A DNA stretch of 64,000 bases from Streptomyces marianii (GCF_005795905.1 NZ_VAWE01000001.1:6995001-7059000), one strand, 5' to 3'. Shown: positions 40,103 through 49,717, counted from the first letter of the stretch. Numbers and translations are program-made. Notes: generated from the sequence alone by a model not told the origin.

Positions 40103-41301
40103 GCGACGCATCCGCCAACCAGCGGCTCTCACAGCGCTGGCAGGGCTCGATGATGGACAACTACGGCACCCCGGCGCTCTCACTGGTGAGCGGTGAGGGA
40201 GCCAGGGTCCGGGACGCGGACGGCACCGAGTACCTGGACTTCGTCGGCGGCATCGCCGTCAACGCGCTCGGCCACGCCCATCCGGCCGTCGTCGAGGCCG
40301 TCACCCGCCAGATCGGCACGCTCGGCCATGTGTCGAACCTGTACGTCGCCGAGCCGCCCGTCGTGCTCGCCGAGCGGCTGCTCCGGCTGTCCGGACGCCC
40401 CGGCCGCGTCTTCTTCTGCAACTCGGGCGCCGAGGCCAACGAGGCCGCCTTCAAGATCGGCCGGCTGACGGGCCGTCCGCACATGGTCGCCACCCAGGGC
40501 GGCTTCCACGGCCGGACGATGGGCGCGCTCGCGCTCACCGGCCAGCCGGCGAAGCAGCGGCCCTTCCTGCCGCTCCCGGGAGACGTCACCCACGTGCCGT
40601 ACGGGGACGCCGACGCGCTGCGGGCCGCCGTCACCGAGGACACCGCCCTGGTGGTCGTCGAGCCGGTGCAGGGCGAGAACGGCGTGGTCGTACCGCCGCC
40701 CGGCTATCTGCGGGCCGCGCGGGAGATCACCCGCGCCACCGGGACACTGCTCGTGCTCGACGAGGTGCAGACGGGCATCGGCCGGACCGGCCACTGGTTC
40801 GAGTACCAGGCGCACGAGGGCGTCGACCCGGACGTCGTCACCCTCGCCAAGGGACTCGGCGGCGGCCTGCCGCTCGGGGCCGCCATCGCCTTCGGCCCGG
40901 CCGCGGAGCTGCTCCGGCCCGGGCAGCACGGCACCACGTTCGGCGGCAACCCGGTCGCCTGCGCCGCCGGGCTCGCCGTCCTCACCGCCCTCGACGGCAC
41001 GCTCGACGAGGTCAAGCGGACCGGGGAGAGGCTGAGGGACGGGGTCGAGTCGCTGGGGCACCCACTGGTCTCCCACGTCCGCGGGGCGGGCCTGCTGCTG
41101 GGTATCGTGCTCACCGAGCCTCTCGCCGCCCAGGTGCAGCAGGTGGCTCAGGGTGCCGGAGTCCTGGTCAACGCGCCCGCCCCCGACGTCGTACGGATCA
41201 TGCCGCCACTGATCATCGGCGACGCGGAGGTGGACGCCTTCCTCAGGGTGCTCCCGGGCATCCTCGACGAGACACGCGGGGACGGACGAGCCGGAGAATG
41301 A
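40099..41301 (+). CDS. argD: acetylornithine transaminase
   Basis: 400-residue class III PLP aminotransferase that makes N-acetylornithine from the semialdehyde. It has [14 protein letters not shown], the PLP region [13 protein letters not shown], and the Schiff-base lysine in [14 protein letters not shown]. The start overlaps argB (ATGA) and the gene is followed by argR after 7 bp, so the whole operon is one unit. Confidence 0.97.
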   Translation: MSDASANQRLSQRWQGSMMDNYGTPALSLVSGEGARVRDADGTEYLDFVGGIAVNALGHAHPAVVEAVTRQIGTLGHVSNLYVAEPPVVLAERLLRLSGRPGRVFFCNSGAEANEAAFKIGRLTGRPHMVATQGGFHGRTMGALALTGQPAKQRPFLPLPGDVTHVPYGDADALRAAVTEDTALVVVEPVQGENGVVVPPPGYLRAAREITRATGTLLVLDEVQTGIGRTGHWFEYQAHEGVDPDVVTLAKGLGGGLPLGAAIAFGPAAELLRPGQHGTTFGGNPVACAAGLAVLTALDGTLDEVKRTGERLRDGVESLGHPLVSHVRGAGLLLGIVLTEPLAAQVQQVAQGAGVLVNAPAPDVVRIMPPLIIGDAEVDAFLRVLPGILDETRGDGRAGE

Positions 41302-41308
41302 GACGACG

Positions 41309-41872
41309 ATGACCGATGCGCAGGGCACCGAGAACTGGGCGTCCCCCCAGACGGAGTCTGGGGGAGGGCCGTCCGTGCCGCAGACCCGCACGGCCCGCCA
41401 CCGCCGGATCGTGGACATCCTCAACCGGCAGCCGGTGCGCTCCCAGAGCCAGCTGGCCAAGCTGCTCGCCGACGACGGGCTGAGTGTCACCCAGGCGACC
41501 CTCAGCCGCGACCTCGACGAGCTCGGGGCGGTGAAGATCCGGAACACCGGTGGAGAGCTCATCTACGCGGTGCCGAGCGAGGGCGGATTCCGCATCCCGC
41601 AGGCCCCGTTGGGGGAGTCCGCCAAGGAGGAGCGGATGCGCCGCCTCTCCGGTGAGCTGCTGATCTCCGCGGAGGCCTCGGCGAACCTGGTGGTCCTGCG
41701 TACGCCCCCGGGCGCGGCCCAGTTCCTCGCGTCGGCCATCGACCAGGCCGAACTCCACGCGATCCTCGGCACGATCGCGGGCGACGACACGCTGCTGCTC
41801 ATCTCCCGCGATCCGGCGGGCGGCCAGGCCCTCGCGGACCATCTGCTGCGACTGGCACAGAGGGAACGCTGA
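41309..41872 (+). CDS. argR: arginine repressor
   Basis: 187-residue ArgR. The N-terminal winged helix ([20 protein letters not shown], then [15 protein letters not shown]) binds ARG boxes. The C-terminal domain ([21 protein letters not shown] and GTIAGDDT) forms the arginine-binding hexamer. The first 25 residues are longer than usual: a GC palindrome at 41344-41364 adds residues reading about SPQTESGGG. Autoregulation through the argC promoter is expected. Confidence 0.96.
   Translation: MTDAQGTENWASPQTESGGGPSVPQTRTARHRRIVDILNRQPVRSQSQLAKLLADDGLSVTQATLSRDLDELGAVKIRNTGGELIYAVPSEGGFRIPQAPLGESAKEERMRRLSGELLISAEASANLVVLRTPPGAAQFLASAIDQAELHAILGTIAGDDTLLLISRDPAGGQALADHLLRLAQRER
41344..41364. repeat. 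in-frame CCCCCAGAC/GTCTGGGGG palindrome in argR
   Basis: Perfect 9-bp inverted repeat with GGA loop in the argR N-terminus. It keeps the reading frame. Similar in type to the palindrome at 1903-1920. Confidence 0.65.
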
Positions 41873-41983
41873 CCGGCCCGGCCGGCCGCGGCCGCGCACC
41901 CGGCGCGACCGCAGCCGGCCGCACCGGCGACGGCCCGCGAAAGGCCGCGCCGCCCGACTGCCCGCTTCCCGGGCCGACGGCCC

Positions 41984-42778
41984 TCAGGCCGCCCGGCCCT
42001 CCCCGTCACCGTGCCGTGCCAGATACCGGGCGAATCCGCTGGTCTGCCAGGTGGTGCCGTCCGCGGTGACGGCGAACCCCTCCGTGCCGGGGAGCTGTTC
42101 CAGCCAGGCGCGTGCTTCCGGGCCCATGGCGTACGCGGCCGTCGCCCGCGCGTCCGCCTGGGTCAGCCCCCGGCCGACGACGGTCATCGACGCCAGGCCG
42201 TCGTCCGGAGTGCCGCCGGTGCGCGGATCGACGATGTGGCAGCCGCGTTCGGCCGGACCCGAGGTGGCGACGGCGAGGCCGTCGTGTGCCTCGACGACCG
42301 CCGCGAGACCACCGGGGTGCAGCGGATCGGCGATGCCGATCCGCCACGGTCCGCCGTAAGACTGGACGTCGCCGCCGCCGTTGAGGCAGACCGCCGCCGC
42401 GCCGGAGGAGGCGATCATGTCCACCGCGCGCTGCACGGCCCATCCCTTCACCAGACCGGTGGGATCGAGCCCGCCCGCGTAGCGCGGGGTGAACCAGCCG
42501 TCGCTCAGGCGTTCCTCGGTCTCGCAGAGCCCGAAGACCTCGGCGACGTCCGGCCCGCAGCCGGCGAGGGTGAGCTCCCCTCTGGCGAGCCTGCTGATCC
42601 GGCTGTCCGGGCGGTAGGGGGAGAACACCTCGTCCACGTGGTGCAGTCCGGCCACGGCCGCGGCGAGCCCGGCGCGCACCCGCTCGCGGTCGGCATCGCC
42701 CTCCAGCCGTACGTCGAACGAGAACACCGTGCCCATCACGTGCTCGACATGGCGCATCCGCGCCCGTTCCCCGGTCAC
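41984..42778 (-). CDS. apbE: FAD:protein FMN transferase (ApbE)
   Basis: 264-residue flavin transferase that attaches FMN from FAD to a threonine of an FMN-binding domain outside the membrane. Motifs: HVMGTVFSFDV, VDEVFSPYRPDSRIS, the Mg site LDPTGLVKGWAVQ, and CLNGGGDVQSYG. Its GTG start overlaps the stop of the FMN-binding protein gene (GTGA), the likely acceptor. It lacks an obvious signal peptide or lipobox, as in several Streptomyces homologues. Confidence 0.93.
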   Translation of the reverse strand: MTGERARMRHVEHVMGTVFSFDVRLEGDADRERVRAGLAAAVAGLHHVDEVFSPYRPDSRISRLARGELTLAGCGPDVAEVFGLCETEERLSDGWFTPRYAGGLDPTGLVKGWAVQRAVDMIASSGAAAVCLNGGGDVQSYGGPWRIGIADPLHPGGLAAVVEAHDGLAVATSGPAERGCHIVDPRTGGTPDDGLASMTVVGRGLTQADARATAAYAMGPEARAWLEQLPGTEGFAVTADGTTWQTSGFARYLARHGDGEGRAA

Positions 42779-43662
42779 AGGCCCGCCTTGTCGAGGGCGC
42801 TCTGCAGGGAGCGGGTGTAGCCCTCGCTGGTGTAGGTGGCGCCGGAGACGGCGTCGATCTCGGCGCTCTGGGCGGCGACGGCCGCCTGGTTGAGCTTGGG
42901 TACCGCGTCGGCCGCGATCTTGCGGCTGTTGGCGTCGGAGTCGGGCGCCTTGACGGCCTCGGCGGCGGTGACCCGGCCGCCGCTGACGGTGAGGCGCACC
43001 TGGACGTCGCCGTACTGGGTGCCCGCCACGTCCCCCAGCACCGACTCCGTCTCGCCACCCGCGCCGGCGCCCTGCCCGGAGCCGGAACCCGCACCTTCGC
43101 CGGAGCCGGTGCCCGTCTCCCCGCCCGGGGCGTTCGCGCCGCTCCCGGCGCCGGGCGCCGCGTCCTGCTCCGCACCCTCCCCGCCGCCGGTTCCCGCCGC
43201 CCCCGCCTTGTCGAGGGCGCTCTGCAGGGAGCGGGTGTAGCCCTCGCTGGTGTAGGTGGCGCCGGAGACGGCGTCGATCTCGGCGCTCTGGGCGGCGACG
43301 GCCGCCTGGTTGAGCTTGGGTACCGCGTCGGCCGCGATCTTGCGGCTGTTGGCGTCGGTGCTCGGCACCTTGACGGCCCGGGCCCCGGTGATCCGGCCGT
43401 TGCTCAGCGTGAGTTCGACCTGCACCGGCCCGAACTGCGTGTCGGCCTCGTCCCCCAGCACGGTCTCGCCGCCCGCCGGGACGGCGCCGCTGCCGGCGGG
43501 TGCGGAGGCGGCGGGCGGTGTGCCCCCGGCCTGGGACGCGGCTCCCGCCACCGTGGTGCCCGGCTGCTTCAGCGTCAGGAGCAGTGCGACGGCCGACGTG
43601 GTGCCGGCGACCGCGATCATCATCCGGAGCAGTGGATGCTTCCTCTTCACGTACGGCCTCAC
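42775..43662 (-). CDS. exported protein with two tandem FMN-binding domains
   Basis: 295-residue protein. The N-terminal anchor/signal (KRKHPLLRMMIAVAGTTSAV) is followed by an Ala/Gly linker and two FMN_bind domains (about 68-154 and 208-294). Each has the flavinylation motif SGATYTS, with acceptor Thr136 and Thr276 exactly 140 residues apart. A Gly/Ser/Glu linker joins them. The two C-terminal halves are encoded by 157 bp of identical DNA. GTG start 43662 overlaps the upstream reductase stop; a GTG at 43650 is also possible. It probably carries electrons from the membrane reductase to an external acceptor. Confidence 0.9.
   Translation of the reverse strand: MRPYVKRKHPLLRMMIAVAGTTSAVALLLTLKQPGTTVAGAASQAGGTPPAASAPAGSGAVPAGGETVLGDEADTQFGPVQVELTLSNGRITGARAVKVPSTDANSRKIAADAVPKLNQAAVAAQSAEIDAVSGATYTSEGYTRSLQSALDKAGAAGTGGGEGAEQDAAPGAGSGANAPGGETGTGSGEGAGSGSGQGAGAGGETESVLGDVAGTQYGDVQVRLTVSGGRVTAAEAVKAPDSDANSRKIAADAVPKLNQAAVAAQSAEIDAVSGATYTSEGYTRSLQSALDKAGL
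42782..42938. repeat. 157-bp direct repeat, copy A
   Basis: Identical to 43202-43358 at every base; period 420 bp. It encodes the C-terminal half of FMN-binding domain 2. Confidence 0.95.
43202..43358. repeat. 157-bp direct repeat, copy B
   Basis: Identical to 42782-42938. It encodes the C-terminal half of FMN-binding domain 1. Sequence outside the repeat has diverged. Confidence 0.95.
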
Positions 43663-45026
43663 ATCTCGAACGACTCGTGATGGATGCGACGCGACGGCAC
43701 GCCCGCCGCTCGCAGTGCGTTGTAGGACTCCTCGGCGAGCCCGGGCGGGCCGCAGAGGTACACGTCGTGCTCGTCGATGTCGGGGAACACTTCCTTCAGC
43801 CGCTCGGTGGTGATCTCCGGACGTGCCCCGTCCGGCCCGTTCACGGCGTACAGCAACTTCGCCCGGCGGGTCTCGGCGATCTCCTGGAGCTCGGTCCACA
43901 GCGCCAGGTCCTCCGTCGAACCGGCACGGTAGAGCAGCGACAGGTCCCCCGGGCCGCCGGGCAGCGTCTCGAACAGCGCCCGCAGCGGGGTGATCCCGGC
44001 GCCTCCGGCGATCAGGAGCACCTTGTTCCGGCTGCGCCGGCCCGCGGTCATCGCCCCGTAGGGACCCTCGGCCCAGACCCTGGTCCCCGGCTCCAGCCGG
44101 CTGAGCGCCCTGCTGTGCTCCCCGGCGGCCTTGACGGTGATGCGCAGCAGATCGGGACGGGGCGGCGCGGAGAGGGAGTACGGGTTGGAGCTCCAGCGCA
44201 GGCCGTCGGCGAGGAACCGCCAGCGGAAGAACTGGCCCGCCTCGGCGCCGATCCGGTGCAGCCGCCGTCCCGTGATCAGGACGGACACCACGCCCGGGGC
44301 CTCGTCCACCACGGATTCGACCCGCAACCGGTGCGTGAGGTTGAGCCGCACCGGCGCCAGGATCCGGTACCAGAGGAGCAGTGCGCCGACCGTGCCGTAG
44401 AGCACGTACCAGATCGCGCGGGCGGTCGCGCTCGCCACGAACTCCGAGCCCGTGGCGAGCTGGTGCCAGAACGTCAGGTACACGGCGACGTAGGTCAGCA
44501 GATGCAGGTAGTACCAGGTCTCGTAGCGCATCCGGCGGCGCACGGCGCCCGCCGAGACGAAGCCGACCAGCAGCAGCAGCGCCGTACCGATCGTCGCCTC
44601 GATCATCTCGGGGAAGTCGACGACGACGGTGACGGTCTGCTCGACCAGGCCGGTGCGGGCCTGGACGGAGTACCCCCAGACGGTGAGGACGACATGAGCG
44701 ACGACCAGGCTGATCGCGTACCGGCCGCTCATCGCGTGCCAGCGCGTGGCCCGGTCGGAGCCCACCCGCCGCTCCAGCGCCGGGACGCGTGCCATCTGCA
44801 GCACCACGAGGGCGATCATGTAGCCGCCGAGCAGTCCCGTGATCCGGCCCGCGCCGATCAGCCACTCCGCGGTGTCCATGTGGACGACCGCGGTGTTGTC
44901 CCACCACAGCCACATGACGGCGGAGGCCCCGGCCCAGGCGGCGACCAGGAGCACCGTCGCCGGATTGCGGCGCGGCCGGATCGCCTGCATGGTCAGGCGT
45001 CTGGCGGCCCGACCGCTCTGAATCAT
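43659..45026 (-). CDS. ferric-reductase-like transmembrane flavoprotein
   Basis: 455-residue membrane oxidoreductase. The N-terminal half has about six helices of the ferric reductase/NOX type, with paired histidines likely to bind two hemes b (RWHAMSGRY, VAHVVL, YYLHLLTY, TFWHQLA). The C-terminal half is a ferredoxin-NADP reductase module: SNPYSLSAPP (flavin), LLIAGGAGITPLRAL (NADP) and VYLCGPPG. It would move electrons from NAD(P)H across the membrane. Stop and start overlap the FMN-binding gene (GTGA), forming a three-gene coupled operon with ApbE. Start ATG 45026 or GTG 45032. Confidence 0.9.
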   Translation of the reverse strand: MIQSGRAARRLTMQAIRPRRNPATVLLVAAWAGASAVMWLWWDNTAVVHMDTAEWLIGAGRITGLLGGYMIALVVLQMARVPALERRVGSDRATRWHAMSGRYAISLVVAHVVLTVWGYSVQARTGLVEQTVTVVVDFPEMIEATIGTALLLLVGFVSAGAVRRRMRYETWYYLHLLTYVAVYLTFWHQLATGSEFVASATARAIWYVLYGTVGALLLWYRILAPVRLNLTHRLRVESVVDEAPGVVSVLITGRRLHRIGAEAGQFFRWRFLADGLRWSSNPYSLSAPPRPDLLRITVKAAGEHSRALSRLEPGTRVWAEGPYGAMTAGRRSRNKVLLIAGGAGITPLRALFETLPGGPGDLSLLYRAGSTEDLALWTELQEIAETRRAKLLYAVNGPDGARPEITTERLKEVFPDIDEHDVYLCGPPGLAEESYNALRAAGVPSRRIHHESFEM

Positions 45027-45371
45027 CGTCACCGCTGCTCCTCGGTCATCCGTATCGCTCAGGTGGATACGGAGAGGAGGTACGGGGAGTTCAATCGCCG
45101 GGCGGACTGCTCGGCGCCACCGGGCGAGGCGTCCGCGAGGTCGCCGGCCCGCCACCCGGAAGGGGTTCTCCGTGGTCCCGTCCCCTCCTTTTCCCCACGT
45201 CCGCCCCCGGGCCCCGGCCTGCGTCCCGGCGCGGCGCCGGGGAGGTGCCGAGGAGCGCACGCGTCCGGCGTCCGGGCGCGGTCCGGTACTTCGTGGTATT
45301 CCCGAAACGCTGGGTAGTAGAGCAGAGTGGTTCTGCTTGCCGAGTAGTGTAGACGCGCCGCCCAGTAGGAG
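45027..45371. other. intergenic region upstream of the reductase operon
   Basis: About 345 bp without a supported gene. GTATC/GATAC half-sites (about 45051-45070) lie just upstream of the reductase start and may mark its control region. Confidence 0.45.
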
Positions 45372-45479
45372 CTGGCCGCTTTCGGTCTGCCCTACCATCC
45401 ATTGCTCGGCCGCTACCGGATCCCGAGCGAGAAGACCTTGCGCACCGTTCTGGGGCGGCTGGATCCCGGTGAGGTCAGC
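45372..45479 (+). pseudogene. ISAs1-like transposase fragment
   Basis: About 36 codons reading LAAFGLPYHPLLG, RYRIPSEKTLRTVLGRLDPG. This looks like the N-terminal 'PSExTxRRxLxRxDP' region of ISAs1/H-repeat transposases. It has no start and is cut by the next remnant. Confidence 0.55.
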
Positions 45480-45484
45480 GCAGC

Positions 45485-45776
45485 CGGCTACGACCACCTG
45501 CGGGATCTGCTCGGTGAAGGACCGGCGGGGGCAGCCGGGCTCCCGGCACCACCAGCGGCGCTTGTGCCAGCGGAACTCCAGTCCGCTCTCGCCGTACGGC
45601 AGATCGCGGGGCCGGGTCGTCGCGGAGCCCTTCACCCGGGTGGCGAACACCCCGCACTCGGGGCAGGCCCGTGCCTGCTCATCGGCAGTGATCAGGTGCA
45701 CCCGGCGGGTGTCGTCCTCCAGCCGCTCCACCCGCGCTACGGCCAGGTCGAGCAGCAACGTCGTATCGTTGTCCAA
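45485..45776 (-). pseudogene. ISL3-family transposase 5' fragment
   Basis: About 97 codons from ATG 45776: zinc-finger type ACPECGVFATRVKGS, RPRDLPYGE, and the second cysteine pair WWCREPGCPRRSFTEQIP. This is the N-terminal zinc-binding region of ISL3 transposases. Coding homology stops abruptly where the ISAs1-like fragment begins, so it is a truncated relic. Confidence 0.75.
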
Positions 45777-46131
45777 GTCCGTGGTTTCTGGGTGATCGTT
45801 CTGCGTCGAGAACAGAAATGATCACTCATGGCCACGGGCATCCTGCTGCCGGGGCAACCTCCACCATCCGCGGTCCTCAAGCAACGTGACAGCCAGTCAG
45901 TCCACTTGGGTCGACACACCGCTCAAGTTCGAAGACCCATCAAACCGGATGGCCCGGGCAAAGGCCGGGGCTCTGGATCCCGCACCGCTCGGTAGCGGCC
46001 TTTCATCAGTTCGCGCGCCTTGCGCCGTTTCGCTATATCCTTAATTCATAATTCCGTAGCGCTCGGTCTCCGTCTGCGCCCTCTGGAAGGCGGGAGACTC
46101 CCGAGTAGGGGCAAGGCCTTAGGAGTCGCAT
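45777..46131. other. region between IS relic and BVMO gene
   Basis: About 355 bp with no supported gene. The last 110 bp include an AT-rich stretch (TATATCC and CATAAT, 46034-46052) likely to be the promoter of the catabolic genes, unlike the GC-rich surroundings. Confidence 0.5.
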
Positions 46132-47643
46132 ATGTCTTCCCTCCCCGTCGTGGATAGCCTCGACATTCTCGTCATCGGTGCTGGCATCTCTGGCATCGGC
46201 GCTGGCCACTACCTCGTCACCGAGCAGCCCGCGAAGAGTTTCGCGATTCTGGAAGCCCGGGGGGCATGTGGCGGGACATGGGATTTTTTTCGTTACCCAG
46301 GCATACGTTCCGACTCCGATCTGTATACGTTCGGATACGAGTTCAGGCCTTGGCGAGGCCAGGAGTCGATTGCTTCCGCGCCGCGGATCTTGGCCTACCT
46401 CCGAGAGACCGTCAAGGAGAACGGCCTAGAGAACCGCATCCGCTACCACCACAGGGTATTGCGCGCCGACTGGTCCGGTGAGGATGCCCGCTGGCTGGTG
46501 CAGGTTGAGCGTACAGATACGGGCGAGCGCCTCGTCTTCAGCGCCCAGTGGATCTTCGATGCGGGCGGCTACTATCGGTACGACGAGGGTTTTGTGCCGA
46601 ATTTCAAGGGGCGGGAGAGGTTCCACGGTCAAATTGTTCATCCACAGTGCTGGCCAGATGACATCGACTTCACTGGCAAGCGGGTGGTGGTGATCGGAAG
46701 CGGCGCTACCGCAGTCACTCTTGTACCAGTCATGGCTCGAACAGCTGCGCACGTCACCATGCTGCAACGCACACCAACGTACATCCTTCCACTTCCTGAA
46801 CGCGACTGGGTCGCTCATCTGCTGATGAGACTGTTCGGTGAGGAACGCGGCTACGCTCTGACGCGGAGAAAAAATATAGCTCTGCAGAGCGGACTGTATC
46901 GGTGGTGTCGGCGTTTCCCCAAGGCCGCACGGCGCCTGATCCGGAGGATCAACGCAAAGCAGCTCCCTCCGGGGTTTCCGGTGGATGAGCACTTTAACCC
47001 GCCGTATGACCCTTGGGAGCAGCGCCTGTGCATCGTTCCGGATGGCGATCTGTTTCGTGCAATTCGCGATGGATCCGCCTCCGTCGTCACTAATTGTATT
47101 TCCAGAATCACGGAGCGTGGGATTCTATTGGACTCCGGTCAGGAGCTGGAGGCGGACGTCATCGTCACCGCAACAGGGTTCAATCTGCAACCTTTGGGTG
47201 GTGTGCAGTTGAGTGTGGAAGGCCGGCAAATTCAGCTCGCCGAAACCGTCGTCTACCGCGGCATGATGCTCAGCGGGGTACCCAACTTCGCCTTCGCGGT
47301 TGGCTATCAGAGTAGTTCGTGGACACTGAAGGTCGGCCTGTTGTGCGAGTACTTCTGTAGGCTCGTTTCCTACATGGACGCCAACGGATACGACACCGTA
47401 TGGCCAGTCGTAGATCCGGACATGCCCAACCAGCCGATGATGCAATTGACTGCCGGCTATGTCCAACGATCCGTCGACCACATGCCCCGGCAAGGCCCTG
47501 CGACCCCGTGGAAAATGTCGAAGGACTATAAGACCGACTGGAAGCTCCTACGCAAGGGCCCCATCACCGACTCAGCCCTTCATTTTTCTTCTCCCGCTGC
47601 CCGCGCATCGAGATCAGGCTGCACCGAGGTGCCGGCACCATGA
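46132..47643 (+). CDS. Baeyer-Villiger-type flavin monooxygenase
   Basis: 503-residue class B flavoprotein monooxygenase that inserts oxygen next to a carbonyl, turning a ketone into an ester or lactone. FAD motif GAGISG (16-21), GGTWDFFRYPGIRSDSDLY block, the BVMO fingerprint FxGxxxHxxxWP exactly matched by FHGQIVHPQCWP (164-175), NADP motif GSGATA (189-194). Codon third positions hold far more A/T than in neighbouring genes, a sign of transfer. The stop overlaps the esterase start (ATGA). An alcohol dehydrogenase follows, completing an alcohol-ketone-ester-acid route. Confidence 0.92.
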   Translation: MSSLPVVDSLDILVIGAGISGIGAGHYLVTEQPAKSFAILEARGACGGTWDFFRYPGIRSDSDLYTFGYEFRPWRGQESIASAPRILAYLRETVKENGLENRIRYHHRVLRADWSGEDARWLVQVERTDTGERLVFSAQWIFDAGGYYRYDEGFVPNFKGRERFHGQIVHPQCWPDDIDFTGKRVVVIGSGATAVTLVPVMARTAAHVTMLQRTPTYILPLPERDWVAHLLMRLFGEERGYALTRRKNIALQSGLYRWCRRFPKAARRLIRRINAKQLPPGFPVDEHFNPPYDPWEQRLCIVPDGDLFRAIRDGSASVVTNCISRITERGILLDSGQELEADVIVTATGFNLQPLGGVQLSVEGRQIQLAETVVYRGMMLSGVPNFAFAVGYQSSSWTLKVGLLCEYFCRLVSYMDANGYDTVWPVVDPDMPNQPMMQLTAGYVQRSVDHMPRQGPATPWKMSKDYKTDWKLLRKGPITDSALHFSSPAARASRSGCTEVPAP

Positions 47644-48536
47644 GCACCGACCAATATGCCTGCCTCCCCAACGGGATGCACGTCTGTTATCGCGCGCGCG
47701 GTAATCCCAGCGATGAAGCCCTGCTTTTGATCTCCGGACTCGCGGAAGATCTAACCTGCTGGCCCCCGGTATTCCTCGATGGCCTCGTAGAGCGCGGTTT
47801 CTACGTCATCCACTACGACAACCGAGACGTGGGCCGCTCCACCACCATGCGCACCCCGCCACCGAGCACACTCAGGCAGTTGCTAGGCCGCGCCCGATCG
47901 GATGCCTACACCCTCACCGACATGGCCGCGGACGGCGCCGGTCTGCTGGACCATCTCGAAATCGATCGCGCGCACGTAGTCGGACGATCCATGGGCGGCA
48001 TGATCGCCCAGACCTTCGCTGCCACCCACCGCGTGAGAATACGGACCCTGACCTCAATCTATGCGACCACCGGCCAACCATCTGCCGGGCAGCCCACCTG
48101 GTCTACAAGAATACGTGTCATCGCCAGTCGCCCCCCGCGCACCTGGCAGGAAGCCGTCCAGCGTCACCTGACCATCACCTCCCGCATCGCCGGCTCCGCC
48201 TACCCACTCGACGATTCCTGGGAGAAGCAGTACGCCAAAGGCGCCTGGGACCGCTCGTGCGGCGCGGGCCAAGCAGGGGTCGCCCGTCAGATCCAGGCGA
48301 TCCAGGCATCAGGTGACCGCACGGGACAACTGCGCACCATCACAGCACCCACCCTCGTCATTCACGGCGACAAAGACCCGATGGTGAATATCACCGGAGG
48401 CTACGCTACAGCCCACGCCATCCAGGGGGCCCGCCTAGTGGTCATTCCCGGTATGGGGCATCATTTCGCCCCCGGCCTCCTAGGCCGACTGTTGAACCTC
48501 ATCACCCAGCACGGTCGCGAGGGAGTCCCTATGTGA
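47640..48536 (+). CDS. alpha/beta hydrolase (esterase)
   Basis: 298-residue hydrolase. Nucleophile Ser117 in GRSMGG, acid Asp246 (HGDKDPM), His274 (GMGHHFAP); the HYDNRDVGRS loop is typical of the esterase subgroup that includes aclacinomycin methylesterase-like proteins. The start overlaps the BVMO stop (ATGA), so the two are made together. It is the expected enzyme to cleave the ester formed by the BVMO. Codon use is again less GC-biased than the chromosome. Confidence 0.9.
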   Translation: MSTDQYACLPNGMHVCYRARGNPSDEALLLISGLAEDLTCWPPVFLDGLVERGFYVIHYDNRDVGRSTTMRTPPPSTLRQLLGRARSDAYTLTDMAADGAGLLDHLEIDRAHVVGRSMGGMIAQTFAATHRVRIRTLTSIYATTGQPSAGQPTWSTRIRVIASRPPRTWQEAVQRHLTITSRIAGSAYPLDDSWEKQYAKGAWDRSCGAGQAGVARQIQAIQASGDRTGQLRTITAPTLVIHGDKDPMVNITGGYATAHAIQGARLVVIPGMGHHFAPGLLGRLLNLITQHGREGVPM

Positions 48537-48652
48537 AGAACCCTACGGGACGGGAATGCGATTTGAGGGTTGCAGTAGTGCGCTAACTCTATTTTAGAGC
48601 AGTATCCGATCTGGCTATTTGGTCCACCCTTTCAGAAGGCAGGGAAGCCACA

Positions 48653-49717
48653 ATGGACACTATGCTCGCCGGACGCCTGAACCTGGCAACGGGCAGTTTC
48701 GCTGTTACGGGCGTACCCGTCCCCGAGCCAGGGCCAGGAGAGTTGCTCATCGAAGTAAAGGCAGCAGGCGTCTGCCTGTCTGATGTGCACCTCATCGACA
48801 GAACCCTTCGTCCTGTATTCAACCCAAACAACGAGGTCACGCTGGGACACGAAGTCGCCGGCATCGTATTCCGGCTCGGCTCCAACCTTAAACGCCCATG
48901 GAAGCCCGGTGCGCGTGTGGTCCTCCTGGGAGGCGAACCATGTGGCACCTGTGACGCCTGCTGGCGGCATGCTCCGTGCCTTGTCCCCCGGACCAGAGGC
49001 GCCGACTTCGACGGAGGCTGGGCTCAGTACGCCGTGGCACGGGAAGAGTGCGTTTATGCGATCCCCGACCACCTGCCATTCGAACAAGCGGCCATCATCC
49101 CCGACGCCGTTTCGACGCCGTACGCGGCCGTCGTGGCCACCGCGGGGGTGCGTCCCGCTCAAGCCGTCGGTATCTGGGGAGCAGGAGGTCTCGGCGTACA
49201 CGCCATCAGCGTGGCCCGCCTGGTGGGCGCTGAGCCGATCATCGCTATAGACCCCCTTACGGACGCTCTCGAACGAACCCTCTCCTACGGAGCCGATGTA
49301 GCGCTGCAACCCGAAGATCCGAACTTTCACGAGAAACTCATGGAAGCCACTCGCGGACAGGGTCTCGACGTAGCTTTCGACTTCGCCGGCGTACCTACAG
49401 CACGTGAGCAAGCGGCGACCAGCCTGGCGAGAAACGGAGTTCTAGTCCTTGTCGGTATCGCGGCACAACCTTTCGCCATAGCAGATGATGCTGTGTTCAA
49501 CTACTCGGGAAACGAAGTGCGCGGTCACTACGGGTCGACTCCCGCCCACCTCGAAGAGCTGATCCGTCTCACTTCCGCGGGTCGGCTTGACCTGACTGCT
49601 TCGGTGAGTGAACGGCTGCCTCTGAGCCAGGCATCCGAGGCCGTTGCTCATCTTGCTCACAAGAGCGGAAGCCCCGTCCGTATCGTGCTCACTCCCGCCC
49701 ACAGAGCCGGGGCTTGA
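48653..49717 (+). CDS. zinc-dependent alcohol dehydrogenase (MDR family)
   Basis: 354-residue medium-chain dehydrogenase. Catalytic zinc ligands Cys41, Asp44 region and His66-Glu67 (GHEVAG). A structural-zinc loop has Cys98, 101, 104 and 110, with the last spacing two residues shorter than usual. The cofactor site is GAGGLGVHA. It would oxidise a secondary or primary alcohol to the carbonyl compound used by the BVMO. It starts 116 bp after the esterase, with a weak CTCTA/TAGAG hairpin in the gap, so it may have its own promoter. Confidence 0.9.
   Translation: MDTMLAGRLNLATGSFAVTGVPVPEPGPGELLIEVKAAGVCLSDVHLIDRTLRPVFNPNNEVTLGHEVAGIVFRLGSNLKRPWKPGARVVLLGGEPCGTCDACWRHAPCLVPRTRGADFDGGWAQYAVAREECVYAIPDHLPFEQAAIIPDAVSTPYAAVVATAGVRPAQAVGIWGAGGLGVHAISVARLVGAEPIIAIDPLTDALERTLSYGADVALQPEDPNFHEKLMEATRGQGLDVAFDFAGVPTAREQAATSLARNGVLVLVGIAAQPFAIADDAVFNYSGNEVRGHYGSTPAHLEELIRLTSAGRLDLTASVSERLPLSQASEAVAHLAHKSGSPVRIVLTPAHRAGA

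Noticed and set aside
45402..45821. 139-codon plus-strand frame as a gene
   Set aside because: Only the first part matches a transposase; the rest is the antisense of the ISL3 fragment.
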